This document shows, piece by piece, positions 41,755 through 50,333 of a stretch of DNA of 64,000 bases (positions are counted from its first letter, which is position 1; each line of letters starts with the position of its first letter). This DNA is from Treponema sp. (GTDB lineage Bacteria; Spirochaetota; Spirochaetia; Treponematales; Treponemataceae), in assembly GCA_017469785.1 (NCBI GenBank), contig JAFUFU010000008.1, forward strand, positions 148,161 through 212,160, written 5' to 3'. The translations under genes were made by a program, and so were the position numbers. The notes below the pieces were generated by a model. The model saw only the letters and a list, made by a program, of their open reading frames with translations. It was not told the DNA's origin and did no database searches.

Positions 41755-42804
41755 CTATCTTCCCCTAATCTTTTTCATAATTTTTTTGTGCCAGAAGGCG
41801 CGGGCATTTTCTGCCAGAGTGTAAAGCGAATACATAGACGAGAGCGGAATGTCAAAGCTGCCAGGCCTGTGCACATGAGCGCCGCCGAATCCAGTCTTAA
41901 AGAGATAAAGGCCGTGCATGGGGTGATTTTCATCGTCCGTGGGCGGCATGCCGTAAAAGTCGTAAATTCTGCTTCCGAAAGCTTTTGCGTCCTTTATGGC
42001 TGTCCACTGAACAAGGTAGGCCGGCATGAGGTTTCGCTTGTTGTTGCCGGAGCAGCCGTAAAGGTAGATGGCCTCGCTGGAATTAAAAAGGGTGATGATT
42101 GCCGCCAAGTCCTCGCCCTCGTGGCTTGCTATGTAGAGGGTGATTTTTGTTTTTCCCTGACCGTCAGATTTTTCGGATTCTGCCCCCCGCTCAAGCAGGT
42201 CTTTGTAGTAGCTTTTGGGATGCAAGCCGATTCCGTCCCGACTGGCCGTGGTCTTGTAAAGCTCGTAGAATGAGTCCAAGTCTTTCTCAAAATCAAGGGA
42301 ATCTGCCGTGACAGAGCGAACCTGAACTTCGTGCTTTGCGGCGTAGCGAACATTGTATCTCCACTTGTTTTTCATGGAGGCCAGCAAATCTTCCTCGCTT
42401 TTTGAAAGGTCAAGGAAGGTAGAATCCGGCGGCTGAATGTCAACTTTATTTTTTTTGATGTTGACTTTCGTGTTTTTTGAAAGAAGTGGCAGATTTTTTA
42501 CGAATGAATCCCTCTCCTCGCAGGTTGAAAAATCCAGAGGAAGGTCGTAGCGCAGGCAGAGGGTGTTTTTGGGAAGAAGGCCTTTTATCTTGGAAGAAAG
42601 CTTCCCCACCCGCCTAATATATGACTCATCGCTTTCGCCCGCTTCCTTTTCAGGAGCCATTGGAATATAGGCAAGGGAAAAAGAGACAAATGCTTTTTTA
42701 AAGGTGCGTACAAGAATATTCACGTCGCCACAACTGACTTTCTGCCAGCCGTGGGCGCACTTAAAATCACACCAAAAATCCGATTGCTGAAAACGCTTTT
42801 TCAT
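41755..42804 (-). CDS. FemAB-family (peptidoglycan-bridge type) aminoacyl/acyl transferase
   Basis: 349 residues. Two GNAT-like halves with the FemX pattern: SKNTKVNIKKNK, LLASMKNKWRYNVRYAAKHE and SSEAIYLYGCSGNNKRNLMPAYLVQWTAI (described in parts), ending with YDFYGMPP and GLYLFKTGFGG. Known members add amino acids to peptidoglycan or lipid II using aminoacyl-tRNA. The substrate here is unknown. Cytoplasmic, full length. Confidence 0.85.
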   Translation of the reverse strand: MKKRFQQSDFWCDFKCAHGWQKVSCGDVNILVRTFKKAFVSFSLAYIPMAPEKEAGESDESYIRRVGKLSSKIKGLLPKNTLCLRYDLPLDFSTCEERDSFVKNLPLLSKNTKVNIKKNKVDIQPPDSTFLDLSKSEEDLLASMKNKWRYNVRYAAKHEVQVRSVTADSLDFEKDLDSFYELYKTTASRDGIGLHPKSYYKDLLERGAESEKSDGQGKTKITLYIASHEGEDLAAIITLFNSSEAIYLYGCSGNNKRNLMPAYLVQWTAIKDAKAFGSRIYDFYGMPPTDDENHPMHGLYLFKTGFGGAHVHRPGSFDIPLSSMYSLYTLAENARAFWHKKIMKKIRGR

Positions 42805-42863
42805 AATATGGAAAGCATTTTATCAGAAATGAAAGATTTTGGGTATACTTGCGTCTGTAAATG

Positions 42864-44135
42864 TCATTTTGTCAAAAGATTTACTGTCTCCATAAAGGCC
42901 TTTGAAGCCTCTTCCTTTGATTCTTGGCCATTTATGTAGGCAAATGCGTTGTCTGCAAAGCCCAGAATCAGGGCGTTGTCGTCCATAATCGGAAGCATTT
43001 TGTTTATGGAGCCTGAATTGAACCTGATTTTCATGAGGGCCGTGTACTGCATGGATTCAAGGCTCTGGTTTTTCATGAGGGCCGTAAGGCTTCTGTTGCT
43101 GATAGGAACTCCCTTATCGTTTTTCTGCAAAAGCGCGAAATCATGATTGTTAAGAAGATAGTTTACCAGCATAGCCGCTTCTTTTGGATTCTTGCAGTCT
43201 TTTTTAATCGCATACATTGAGGCGGGCTTTAAGTACCAGCCCGATTCTTTTGCCCCCGGCGTGGAGATGAAATTCCCCAGAACGGCTTTTCCGCCGAGTT
43301 TTTCTACTTCCGAGATGAATATTGAAGTCTCGTTGCACCATAAGACCGCGCCTGCTACTTTTTTTTCTCTCAGGGCGTGGAGACTGAAACCTTCATTAAT
43401 AGAATAAATCACGTTTTCCTTAACAAGACTCTTTACGAAGTCAAAAATCACTCCGATTTCTTCTGTATTGACTTTCAGAGTGCCGTCTTCAGAAAAGACT
43501 TTTTTGGAATAATTCTGCTCGAACCATGAAAGGGCCAAAAAGAAAAGATGCCGCTTGCTGATTGTAAAGACATGCATACCTTTTTGTTTGAGGACTTTTG
43601 CCATAGAAAAAAGCTCGTCCCATGTGGACGGAAGGGAAAGATTGTCCCTTTTCAGCTCAGTCATGTTATAGACCGGAATAGCCGTGTTGAAGGCGATGGG
43701 AATTGCGTTCAGCTTGCCATTCATTGTGCCGTATGACAAATCATCCAGCGTGAAATTGTAAAGTTCCAGGTAGTCCGAAATCTCGTGCATGTCGTAAAAA
43801 CCGTTGCCGTCCGGCGAATATTTGTAGAGCCAGTCAAAATTTATCAGCATTACGTCGGCACAATTTCCAGAAAGCAGCCTTTCCCCGAATTTTTTTTCGT
43901 AATCAATCCATGAACTGTACTCAGGATTCACTTTAATAGAAGGATTTAAGGACTCGAAATGGCTGATTCCGTTCAGAGTATATTCTGCCCGATCTTCCTT
44001 TCCCCACCAAGAAAAACGGATTTCCTTTTTCTGTGTCGCGTTGCCCTTGCCTGAGCAAGAGAAAAAAATGAAAGTAAAAATCATTAGAAATGGCAAGATT
44101 GCCTGTAAAAATCTATCTTTCTGCAAAAATCTCAT
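42864..44135 (-). CDS. Extracellular solute-binding lipoprotein (ABC sugar-binding family 1)
   Basis: 423 residues. Signal peptide with lipobox FFSC (Cys27), then FSWWGKEDRAEYTLNGI and the sugar-binding family 1 course (INFDWLYKYSPDG, PIAFNTAIPVYN, ALSWFEQNY). It starts inside the end of the HD-GYP gene (23-nt overlap), and no permease or ATPase gene is nearby. This suggests a receptor role with the membrane HD-GYP protein rather than uptake. Confidence 0.85.
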   Translation of the reverse strand: MRFLQKDRFLQAILPFLMIFTFIFFSCSGKGNATQKKEIRFSWWGKEDRAEYTLNGISHFESLNPSIKVNPEYSSWIDYEKKFGERLLSGNCADVMLINFDWLYKYSPDGNGFYDMHEISDYLELYNFTLDDLSYGTMNGKLNAIPIAFNTAIPVYNMTELKRDNLSLPSTWDELFSMAKVLKQKGMHVFTISKRHLFFLALSWFEQNYSKKVFSEDGTLKVNTEEIGVIFDFVKSLVKENVIYSINEGFSLHALREKKVAGAVLWCNETSIFISEVEKLGGKAVLGNFISTPGAKESGWYLKPASMYAIKKDCKNPKEAAMLVNYLLNNHDFALLQKNDKGVPISNRSLTALMKNQSLESMQYTALMKIRFNSGSINKMLPIMDDNALILGFADNAFAYINGQESKEEASKAFMETVNLLTK

Positions 44136-45435
44136 CTTTTAACTCCAGGAATAATTCTACGACATCAGGATCAAAGTGCTCCCCTGCCTCCCGCTCAATC
44201 AGGGCAAAGGCATCCTCGTAGCTCATGGGCTTTTTGTAGCAGCGTTCGGCAATCAGCGCGTCAAAAACATCGGCGACGGCCATGATCCTGGCGCACAGAG
44301 GAATTTCCTCGCCTTTTTTGCCTGTGGGATAGCCCTTTCCGTTCCATTTTTCGTGGTGGTAATTGGCGATATCGGAGGCGATGTCCACATATTTTTTATC
44401 CTCAATGCCGCCGATTATATCGTGGACAATTTTTCCGCCGGCCGCAGCGTGGGTCTTCATGATTTCAAATTCTTCGGGAGTGAGCTTTCCGGGTTTGTTC
44501 AGTATTGCGTCGGGAATGATGATTTTCCCTAAATCGTGCATTGGGGCAGCCCTTGTCACGCAGTCGATGAAACTTTCTGTAAGGACATCGGCCCACATTC
44601 CCTTCTTTTTGGCCTGCATGAGAATCTTATTCACGAGATGGCTGGTGCGCTTTACGTGCTGGCCTGTCTCTCCGCTGCGGCTTTCAACCAAATCAGCGAT
44701 GCCCATAATCGTGTTGTACTGGATTTCCGAAATGCGCATCTCGCTGGACTCGGATTTTGACTTGAAGAACTTGTTTTTTTCTTCCAAATCTTTAAGAACC
44801 CTGTAGCTGTAGATTATGCTGGTGAAAATGGAAATGATGATGATGATAAAGCCGATGAATGAAATGAGCTGGGATTTCTTTGAATACAGAGCCGTATCTG
44901 CCTTTGACTTTTCGATATAGGATTTCGTGAGTTTTGAGAGTCTGTGAATGCTCGAATTTACATTTGTCATGAGAGGGAAAATATAGCTGGTCGTGAATTC
45001 GGCTATTGCCTCAGGACTCTCTGAATCTTTCATGGAAAGCAGGACCACGTTGAAGTTCAGGTATTTGAGAAGGTCATCATTCACGCTCCTGAACAGGACT
45101 TCTTTTTCAGAACCGGCTTCCAGATTTTTCAGGATTTCCCCGTGGACAAGAAGCTGGTCCCTTATTTCAAGTTCTGTTTTCGACAGTTCCTCCAGAGTCT
45201 CGCTTTGCGTTGCCTTGGAAGAAGTCAGGACGGAAGTCATGTTGTACTCATACTTGTAGAGAAGGCTCTGGATTTGCTCCACGTCGCTTTCAACTTCAAA
45301 AACCTGCCCTATTACGGAATTGAACAGAGTGGACTGAAAATCAAGGCAGTGTCGGAGATATATGATTCCGATTATGCCGGCTAATTCTGCGAGAAAAATG
45401 ACGAACAAGGCACTTACAGAAAGACTTTTTTTCAC
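44113..45435 (-). CDS. Membrane-bound HD-GYP c-di-GMP phosphodiesterase with periplasmic four-helix sensor
   Basis: 440 residues from a GTG at 45435 (447 if the ATG at 45456 is used). A membrane helix near the N-terminus, a helical periplasmic domain of about 160 residues and a second helix (FIGFIIIIISIFTSIIY) precede the HD-GYP domain: HVKRTSHLV, APMHDLGKI (about 296-304) and HHEKWNGKGYP (about 358-368). All metal ligands and the GYP motif are intact, so hydrolysis of c-di-GMP is expected. A TGGTATAAT extended -10 box (45443-45448) lies between the two possible starts, which favours a leaderless GTG start. Confidence 0.9.
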   Translation of the reverse strand: MKKSLSVSALFVIFLAELAGIIGIIYLRHCLDFQSTLFNSVIGQVFEVESDVEQIQSLLYKYEYNMTSVLTSSKATQSETLEELSKTELEIRDQLLVHGEILKNLEAGSEKEVLFRSVNDDLLKYLNFNVVLLSMKDSESPEAIAEFTTSYIFPLMTNVNSSIHRLSKLTKSYIEKSKADTALYSKKSQLISFIGFIIIIISIFTSIIYSYRVLKDLEEKNKFFKSKSESSEMRISEIQYNTIMGIADLVESRSGETGQHVKRTSHLVNKILMQAKKKGMWADVLTESFIDCVTRAAPMHDLGKIIIPDAILNKPGKLTPEEFEIMKTHAAAGGKIVHDIIGGIEDKKYVDIASDIANYHHEKWNGKGYPTGKKGEEIPLCARIMAVADVFDALIAERCYKKPMSYEDAFALIEREAGEHFDPDVVELFLELKDEIFAER

Positions 45436-45477
45436 GGTGAGAATTATACCACACATTCCGGAAATAAACCATTATTT

Positions 45478-46794
45478 TTAAGATTCTGAGGATTTACGCC
45501 TGCTCACCGAAATCCCGTCTCCCCTCCTGATGAATTCCGTGTCGAATTCTCTGTTTGCCTTTAGGAATTCGATGTACTTGCGGATTTTTTTTACCAGTTT
45601 TTTCGTGGAATAATTGTGGGTCAGGCTCAAATCCTCAACCATGCCGTGAAATGAAAGGTTGTCCGTGATGATTACGCCATTCTCGCTTAAGTTTTCCTTG
45701 TATTTCTCGAAGAATTTCTGATACTGGGCCTTTGCCGCGTCGATGAAAATCAAGTCGAAGAGGCCGGAAATTTCAGCCGTGAGGGCGTCTCCGTGAATCA
45801 GGGTGATTCTTTCTGAAAGCCCCTGCTCTTCAACATTCTTGACCGCCGCCTTGTAGCGTTCTTCGTCAAGCTCAATGGTGGTCACTCTGATTTGGGGCGA
45901 GAGTTTTGCAAAGCGCACGGTGGAATAGCCAATTGCCGTTCCGATTTCAAGGACGCTTTTTACCCCGTGACTGGTGATGTAGCCGCAGATGAAGTCGCTC
46001 CCCTCGTCCTGCATGATGGGAACTTCGTTTTTCATGGCGAAATTCTTGATAAAATCGTCGCATTTTTCCTGAGAGAGAATGTCGATGAATTTTTCGATTT
46101 CGCTGGCCACGGAAAAGCTCAAATCAGGATTTTCGGCCAGCATTTTTTCCCTGTTTGCGATTCCGCCCCGGCAGCCCACGGTCATGCAGCCGAATTTTTT
46201 CCCGGCTATGATGTCCACATCGCTGTCGCCAATCATGACGAAATTTTCTTTTGTGTAAGAGGCCTTGTATTTTTCGTTCAAAAAAGCCATAGCGTGATAA
46301 AGGCCGTCGGTTTCTGGCTTAAGCTTGATAGAATTTCCATCATGGTCTTTTGTTTCGGGGCCTACGAGAAGGTCAAAATAGCCATAAATGCCCAGCTTCT
46401 CAAAAATCAGTCTGGCTATGCTTTCGGGCTTGTTGGTAAAAAGCACTACTTTCTTGTCTTTTTCTTTTAGAACCCGAAGAAGCTCCTTGATTCCTGCATA
46501 AAGATGAGTCTTCACCACCGGATTTGAGTGATAAAGCTCCAGATAATAGTTAAAAACCGAGTCAAACTGATTTTTGTTGTATTCGCTCTCAAGGTTAAAG
46601 CGGTTTTTGGTAGAACGGCTGAGGGCGCGGAGAACAAGTTTTTTAGCCCCGTCCCCTGTGAAGGAGATGAGCTCTTTTTCATCCACCGGCCAGTAACCGA
46701 ATTTCTGGAGGGAGGCGTTCACGCAGGAAGCGATGTCTTCCCCTGAATCAATAATCGTACCGTCGCAATCAAAGACATAGACTTGGATAGACAT
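45478..46794 (-). CDS. Fusion of HAD phosphatase (Gph-like) and class I O-methyltransferase
   Basis: 438 residues. Residues 1 to about 225 are a HAD hydrolase: VFDCDGTIIDS, FTNKPES and MIGDSDVDIIAGKKFG. From about 240 an O-methyltransferase follows: PIMQDEGSDFICGY, VLEIGTAIGYSTVR (SAM motif I), TTIELDEERYKAA, LIFIDAAKAQY and VIITDNL, related to TrmR/YrrM and caffeoyl-CoA type enzymes. The frame is continuous without repeat DNA at the junction. TrmR methylates 5-hydroxyuridine in tRNA; whether this chain does is unknown. Divergent from the adenylate cyclase gene. Confidence 0.88.
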   Translation of the reverse strand: MSIQVYVFDCDGTIIDSGEDIASCVNASLQKFGYWPVDEKELISFTGDGAKKLVLRALSRSTKNRFNLESEYNKNQFDSVFNYYLELYHSNPVVKTHLYAGIKELLRVLKEKDKKVVLFTNKPESIARLIFEKLGIYGYFDLLVGPETKDHDGNSIKLKPETDGLYHAMAFLNEKYKASYTKENFVMIGDSDVDIIAGKKFGCMTVGCRGGIANREKMLAENPDLSFSVASEIEKFIDILSQEKCDDFIKNFAMKNEVPIMQDEGSDFICGYITSHGVKSVLEIGTAIGYSTVRFAKLSPQIRVTTIELDEERYKAAVKNVEEQGLSERITLIHGDALTAEISGLFDLIFIDAAKAQYQKFFEKYKENLSENGVIITDNLSFHGMVEDLSLTHNYSTKKLVKKIRKYIEFLKANREFDTEFIRRGDGISVSRRKSSES

Positions 46795-46828
46795 AATGAG
46801 ATAATTCTAGAGTTTTTTCACAATCTGT

Positions 46829-46836
46829 GCTACAAT
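46829..46836 (+). promoter_or_regulatory. Extended -10 promoter of the adenylate cyclase gene
   Basis: TGCTACAAT: TG one base before TACAAT (46831-46836), 26 nt ahead of the ATG. No good -35 box was seen, as is usual for extended -10 promoters. Confidence 0.5.
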
Positions 46837-46861
46837 AATTCGTAAATTAGGAATCTATCAA

Positions 46862-48973
46862 ATGACTGACTTCACAAGAGTTCTCAGCGTTTCATCTCTT
46901 GTTTTTCTCTCTTTTTTTTGTTTTCAGACTGGCATTTTTTTGAGCACTGGTTTCAAGCTAAAGCAAAACGGCAGGCGTACTCTCATTCTCATTGAATTCT
47001 TTACGGGCTTCCTCCTTCTCTCTGATGCCCTCGCCTACTTTTACCGTGGAAACACCAGCGTGACAGGCTACTACATGGTGCGTATCAGTAATCTTTTTGT
47101 TTTTCTCTGTAATTTTTCGGCCTCATTTTTCTTTTGCTTTTATGTCTGTGAGCTCATAAAGCAGTCCCGCCTGAATTTTTCCATTGTTTTCCATCCGAAA
47201 GCTTCTATAGCGGACGGAATCCCAGTTCAGCTTTTTATTGTCCTGTATTTTTGCCTCACAGGGATTCTTCTCACGGTTATCAGTCAGTTCACAGGTATTT
47301 TCTATTATTTTGATGAAAAGAATTTCTACCACAGGAGCACTTTTTATCCCCTTAGCGTTGCATTAGGTCTTTTGCCCGGACTCATTACCCTTACCATGTT
47401 GCTCCAGAATAGGATAAAACTTGCTAAAAATGTCTTTATTTCCCTTTTGTTCTATTTTTCCCTGCCCATAATCGGCGTGGTTTTGATTCTTTTTTTCTAC
47501 GGGATCTCTTGGATAAATATCTCTCTTGGACTTGGCTCCCTGCATCTTTTCTTTTCTTCCCTAAAAATGGTAGAGCTTGAATTGTATTCCGGGGCGCGAG
47601 AATCTTCATTTTTAAGCCCCGTATACAAAGGTCTGGCTGCTTCAAACTCTCGCAGTATAGTCACAAGAAATCATTTTTGGCAGACACTCTCTGTAAGTGT
47701 GGCAGGAATCCTCTTGGTGCTAGTCATCATTTCAATCACCGGAGTTTCCCTTCCAGACAGAACGCTGGAAATCGAAAATCCGTATTCTGAAAACGACCCT
47801 TCAAATCCTGTTTGCGTAACTTTTATAAGAAATGCGGAAAAACACTGGGTCGATGACGGGGATCCTGAGAGAACTGGCGCTCAGTACGATGGCACTATTT
47901 TCAACAACATGAAAAGCTCTGTCATCACAAACTGGCATTTCTCGATTTTAATCCCTGATGGTTGTTCTGTAGACCCTGGTCCATGGAACGGAAGCTTCTC
48001 ACTTTCAGACGGGACATTAAATGTCAGAAAGCCCCATGACGGTGACAAGGAAAACATTCACGGGACAGATTTTTACAGCATAACGCCGCTAAAGACCCTG
48101 GGCTTCGGCTGCATTATGTACACGCCCCATAGATATCAGCCTCTTTCCCAAAAAATTATATTTTCTTACTCAAGCGTTTTAAAACCGCTTACAAGCGTTA
48201 TTTTCGATGTCTTTCTCAGCCTGCTTTTTGTCGTATTCATCATCTCCACGACAATCACGTTTCTTGAAAGAAAACTCATTCGCGTTGAAGAAGAAAACAA
48301 AAAACTTGAGACTACGGTAAAAGAGCGAACAAAGGAACTTGAAGATGAAAAGAATCGCTCAGAAAGTCTTCTGCTGAATATTCTGCCGAAAGAAATCGCG
48401 AAAGAGCTTACGGCTCACCCGAATCATACGATAGCAAGAGAATATTCCAATGTTACCGTTCTTTTTACCGACATCGTGGGCTTCACTAAGATAAGCGGAG
48501 AAATGAGTGCAGAAGAAGTCGTCACCATGCTTAATAAAATGTTTACTCTTTTTGATGAACGCGCTCAACGAGAAGGAATCGAGAAAATCAAGACAATCGG
48601 TGACGCTTACATGGCCGCGACAGGCCTTACCCAAGAACATTACAATAATGGTGCGGTCAAAATGATAAACTTCGCAAAAGGTCTCTTGAAAGACGTAGAG
48701 GATTTCAACAAAACTTCACCTATTAAGCTCCTTATCAGGCTTGGGATTAATTCCGGACCTGTCGTTGCAGGCGTAATCGGTAAAACGAAGTTCATCTACG
48801 ATATTTGGGGAGATACCGTGAATGTGGCAAGCCGCATGGAAAGTACAGGCTCTCCAATGAAAATTCATGTCACAGAATCTACATGGGAACAAACAAAAAA
48901 ACTTTTCCCCTACAGTGAAAATACAGAGATTGACGTAAAAGGAAAAGGACTGATGAAGACATATTTTTTGTAG
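46862..48973 (+). CDS. Class III adenylate/guanylate cyclase with multi-helix membrane region and CBM2-like periplasmic domain
   Basis: 703 residues. An N-terminal region of about seven membrane helices (1-235) and a further helix (about 277-296) lead to an extracytoplasmic domain (about 300-440). A last helix (about 444-465), a short coiled coil and the cyclase domain (about 515-703) follow. The cyclase has VLFTDIVGFTKIS (metal Asp), IKTIGDAYM (Lys for adenine), DIWGDTVNVASRME and the transition-state Asn/Arg, so it should be active; Lys and Asp favour ATP. The extracytoplasmic domain, with NWHFSILIPDG, PWNGSFSLSDGTLNV and GFGCIMYTP, follows the course of family 2 cellulose-binding modules. 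Confidence 0.88.
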   Translation: MTDFTRVLSVSSLVFLSFFCFQTGIFLSTGFKLKQNGRRTLILIEFFTGFLLLSDALAYFYRGNTSVTGYYMVRISNLFVFLCNFSASFFFCFYVCELIKQSRLNFSIVFHPKASIADGIPVQLFIVLYFCLTGILLTVISQFTGIFYYFDEKNFYHRSTFYPLSVALGLLPGLITLTMLLQNRIKLAKNVFISLLFYFSLPIIGVVLILFFYGISWINISLGLGSLHLFFSSLKMVELELYSGARESSFLSPVYKGLAASNSRSIVTRNHFWQTLSVSVAGILLVLVIISITGVSLPDRTLEIENPYSENDPSNPVCVTFIRNAEKHWVDDGDPERTGAQYDGTIFNNMKSSVITNWHFSILIPDGCSVDPGPWNGSFSLSDGTLNVRKPHDGDKENIHGTDFYSITPLKTLGFGCIMYTPHRYQPLSQKIIFSYSSVLKPLTSVIFDVFLSLLFVVFIISTTITFLERKLIRVEEENKKLETTVKERTKELEDEKNRSESLLLNILPKEIAKELTAHPNHTIAREYSNVTVLFTDIVGFTKISGEMSAEEVVTMLNKMFTLFDERAQREGIEKIKTIGDAYMAATGLTQEHYNNGAVKMINFAKGLLKDVEDFNKTSPIKLLIRLGINSGPVVAGVIGKTKFIYDIWGDTVNVASRMESTGSPMKIHVTESTWEQTKKLFPYSENTEIDVKGKGLMKTYFL

Positions 48974-49021
48974 GGAGCGATATGCCCTAGTCTTCACGAT
49001 AAAGCGAGCTTATCCGCGAAG

Positions 49022-49170
49022 TTACGAATTTCTTTGTTTTGATGGCATTGCTGATTTTTGTGCATATAAGCCCTTTTTCACACGGTCGTATTTAATTGGC
49101 GCATTGTAGTAGATTTTACGCCCGTCTATATCACGAAGGATTGTACGCCGCGACAAAAACGCTGTTATTA
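49022..49170 (-). pseudogene. Fragment of a WYL/DeoR-type HTH regulator
   Basis: The - strand frame reads SRRTILRDIDGRKIYYNAPI and KYDRVKKGLY before running out at a stop at 49022. This is the recognition-helix region of HTH_11/WYL regulators (SRRTIxRDI ... YDxxxxGY). No start and no WYL domain remain. It faces the acidic fragment on the other strand, so two broken genes meet here. Confidence 0.6.
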
Positions 49171-49342
49171 CTACGATGAAATTGATGATTATGATGATGA
49201 TTTCAGCCCCGCCCGTTTTGACGATACAGCGTCTTATGATTCTGGAAGCTCAGACAGCACCCTTTATGGCGGACTTCCGTATGGGGACGGCGAGCTTTTT
49301 CTTGTGGATAATGAAGATTTAATCGACCAGATGGATTTTTAA
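49170..49342 (+). pseudogene. C-terminal fragment of an acidic protein
   Basis: An open frame rich in Asp and Tyr (DEIDDYDDDFSPARF, later LYGGLPYGDGELFLV) ends at 49342, 18 nt before the next gene's ATG and without a start codon of its own. It looks like the tail of a truncated gene once upstream of the 230-aa gene. The family is not recognised. Apart from the two fragments, 48974-49360 holds nothing I can identify. Confidence 0.5.
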
Positions 49343-49360
49343 CTTTTTACAGGAGAAGCC

Positions 49361-50053
49361 ATGCTTTTAAAAACACGCGACAGAGATGAATATCTTTCAG
49401 GGCATGTCGTTTATTATTTTGACCACGACATTCCGATTAAAAATGCCGCACAATTCCTTAATGAAATTGAAAAACGCGCAAAACCTGGAGAAATTACAAT
49501 TCTTCAGCAAATAAAAGGCCGCCATGTGAAATTCGAGGATAAATGGATTCATGACGGCTGGAGATTGTTCTGTTATGACGACTATAAAACTTCTTTTGAA
49601 TATAATCTGGACATCCGTTTTGAGCGTCTTGTTGACGGACATTTCAGGCAATGGTTTATCTTTATGAAGGAAAAATCCCTGGAATTACACATTAGGGATA
49701 CCTTCCATAATCAGCCCAAAAACAACTGGGGTGAGTTCATAAAAAACGAGGATTCAGAGCATATTCAAAAAGGCCTGGGGCAAATACTCGTAGAAGCAGC
49801 AGAATATATCGTACCCTTTTTTCATTCAACGAAAATCATTGCCGCCACCGACAAGGCTGAATATCAGCTGCTGGAAACTCTACTGGATAGAGGATGGAAG
49901 CTTGATGATGCAGCCAGCCTTTTTTATGAATATTGCGGTCTGCTGCTTTGGATTTGTGATTTTAAGACGGAGAAGGACTTGGAAGAAGGAACGCTTTTTG
50001 ACACATACATTTTAAATGGTGTGACGGGGGAAGAAAAGTGGAATGAAAAATAA
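49361..50053 (+). CDS. Hypothetical 230-aa protein
   Basis: Not recognised. Soluble, aromatic-rich; no motif, signal or membrane segment. AGGAG lies 6 nt before the ATG, so translation is likely. The upstream partner is truncated (49170-49342). The gene sits between the cyclase and the sulphur-defence operon and may be part of a small phage- or toxin-related cassette, but this is speculation. Confidence 0.6.
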   Translation: MLLKTRDRDEYLSGHVVYYFDHDIPIKNAAQFLNEIEKRAKPGEITILQQIKGRHVKFEDKWIHDGWRLFCYDDYKTSFEYNLDIRFERLVDGHFRQWFIFMKEKSLELHIRDTFHNQPKNNWGEFIKNEDSEHIQKGLGQILVEAAEYIVPFFHSTKIIAATDKAEYQLLETLLDRGWKLDDAASLFYEYCGLLLWICDFKTEKDLEEGTLFDTYILNGVTGEEKWNEK

Positions 50054-50117
50054 ACCAAAAGTAAAATTCTGTTATACAATCAAATTATAAAGTATTCCAA
50101 ATCAGGAGGATAATTTT

Positions 50118-50234
50118 ATGGCATACATCAGCAGTAAAGAATTCAAAGTTTTGTTGGAAGAAATTGTAAAAATGCTTAAAGAAGGAAAATCAGATGAAGT
50201 TATCAAGATGCTAGAAGAAAAGATAAAACGCTAA
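50118..50234 (+). CDS. Small 38-aa helical protein
   Basis: A strong AGGAGG site precedes ATG; the product is 38 residues, Lys/Glu-rich (KVLLEEIVKMLKEGKSD), predicted as two short amphipathic helices. The A/T-rich leader has TTATACAAT about 35 nt upstream as a possible -10 box. Its 3' end overlaps antisense an ORF that belongs to the opposing operon. Function unknown. Confidence 0.55.
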   Translation: MAYISSKEFKVLLEEIVKMLKEGKSDEVIKMLEEKIKR

Positions 50235-50319
50235 GCATCTGCAGGAATCCCATATCATCGGTCATAACAAGTCCGGCAATTGTCGGTCTGATGTTTTTTA
50301 ATAATTCATCACGGGGCAT
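50203..50319 (-). pseudogene. Truncated gene after the sigma-factor gene
   Basis: ATG at 50319, 15 nt after the sigma-factor stop, with AGGAG upstream. The first 28 codons look like real protein (MPRDELLKNIRPTIAGLVM), then the frame runs antisense to the 38-aa gene and stops. Probably the 5' remnant of a further gene of the defence operon, cut at about 50234. Family not recognised. The rest of 50235-50333 contains only this. Confidence 0.45.
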
Positions 50320-50333
50320 AGAATTATGTACTC

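Noticed and set aside
41629-42273. 214-codon open frame on the + strand opposite the FemAB gene
   Set aside because: It begins with a fair AGGAG site but then runs antisense to a conserved gene and shows no domain.
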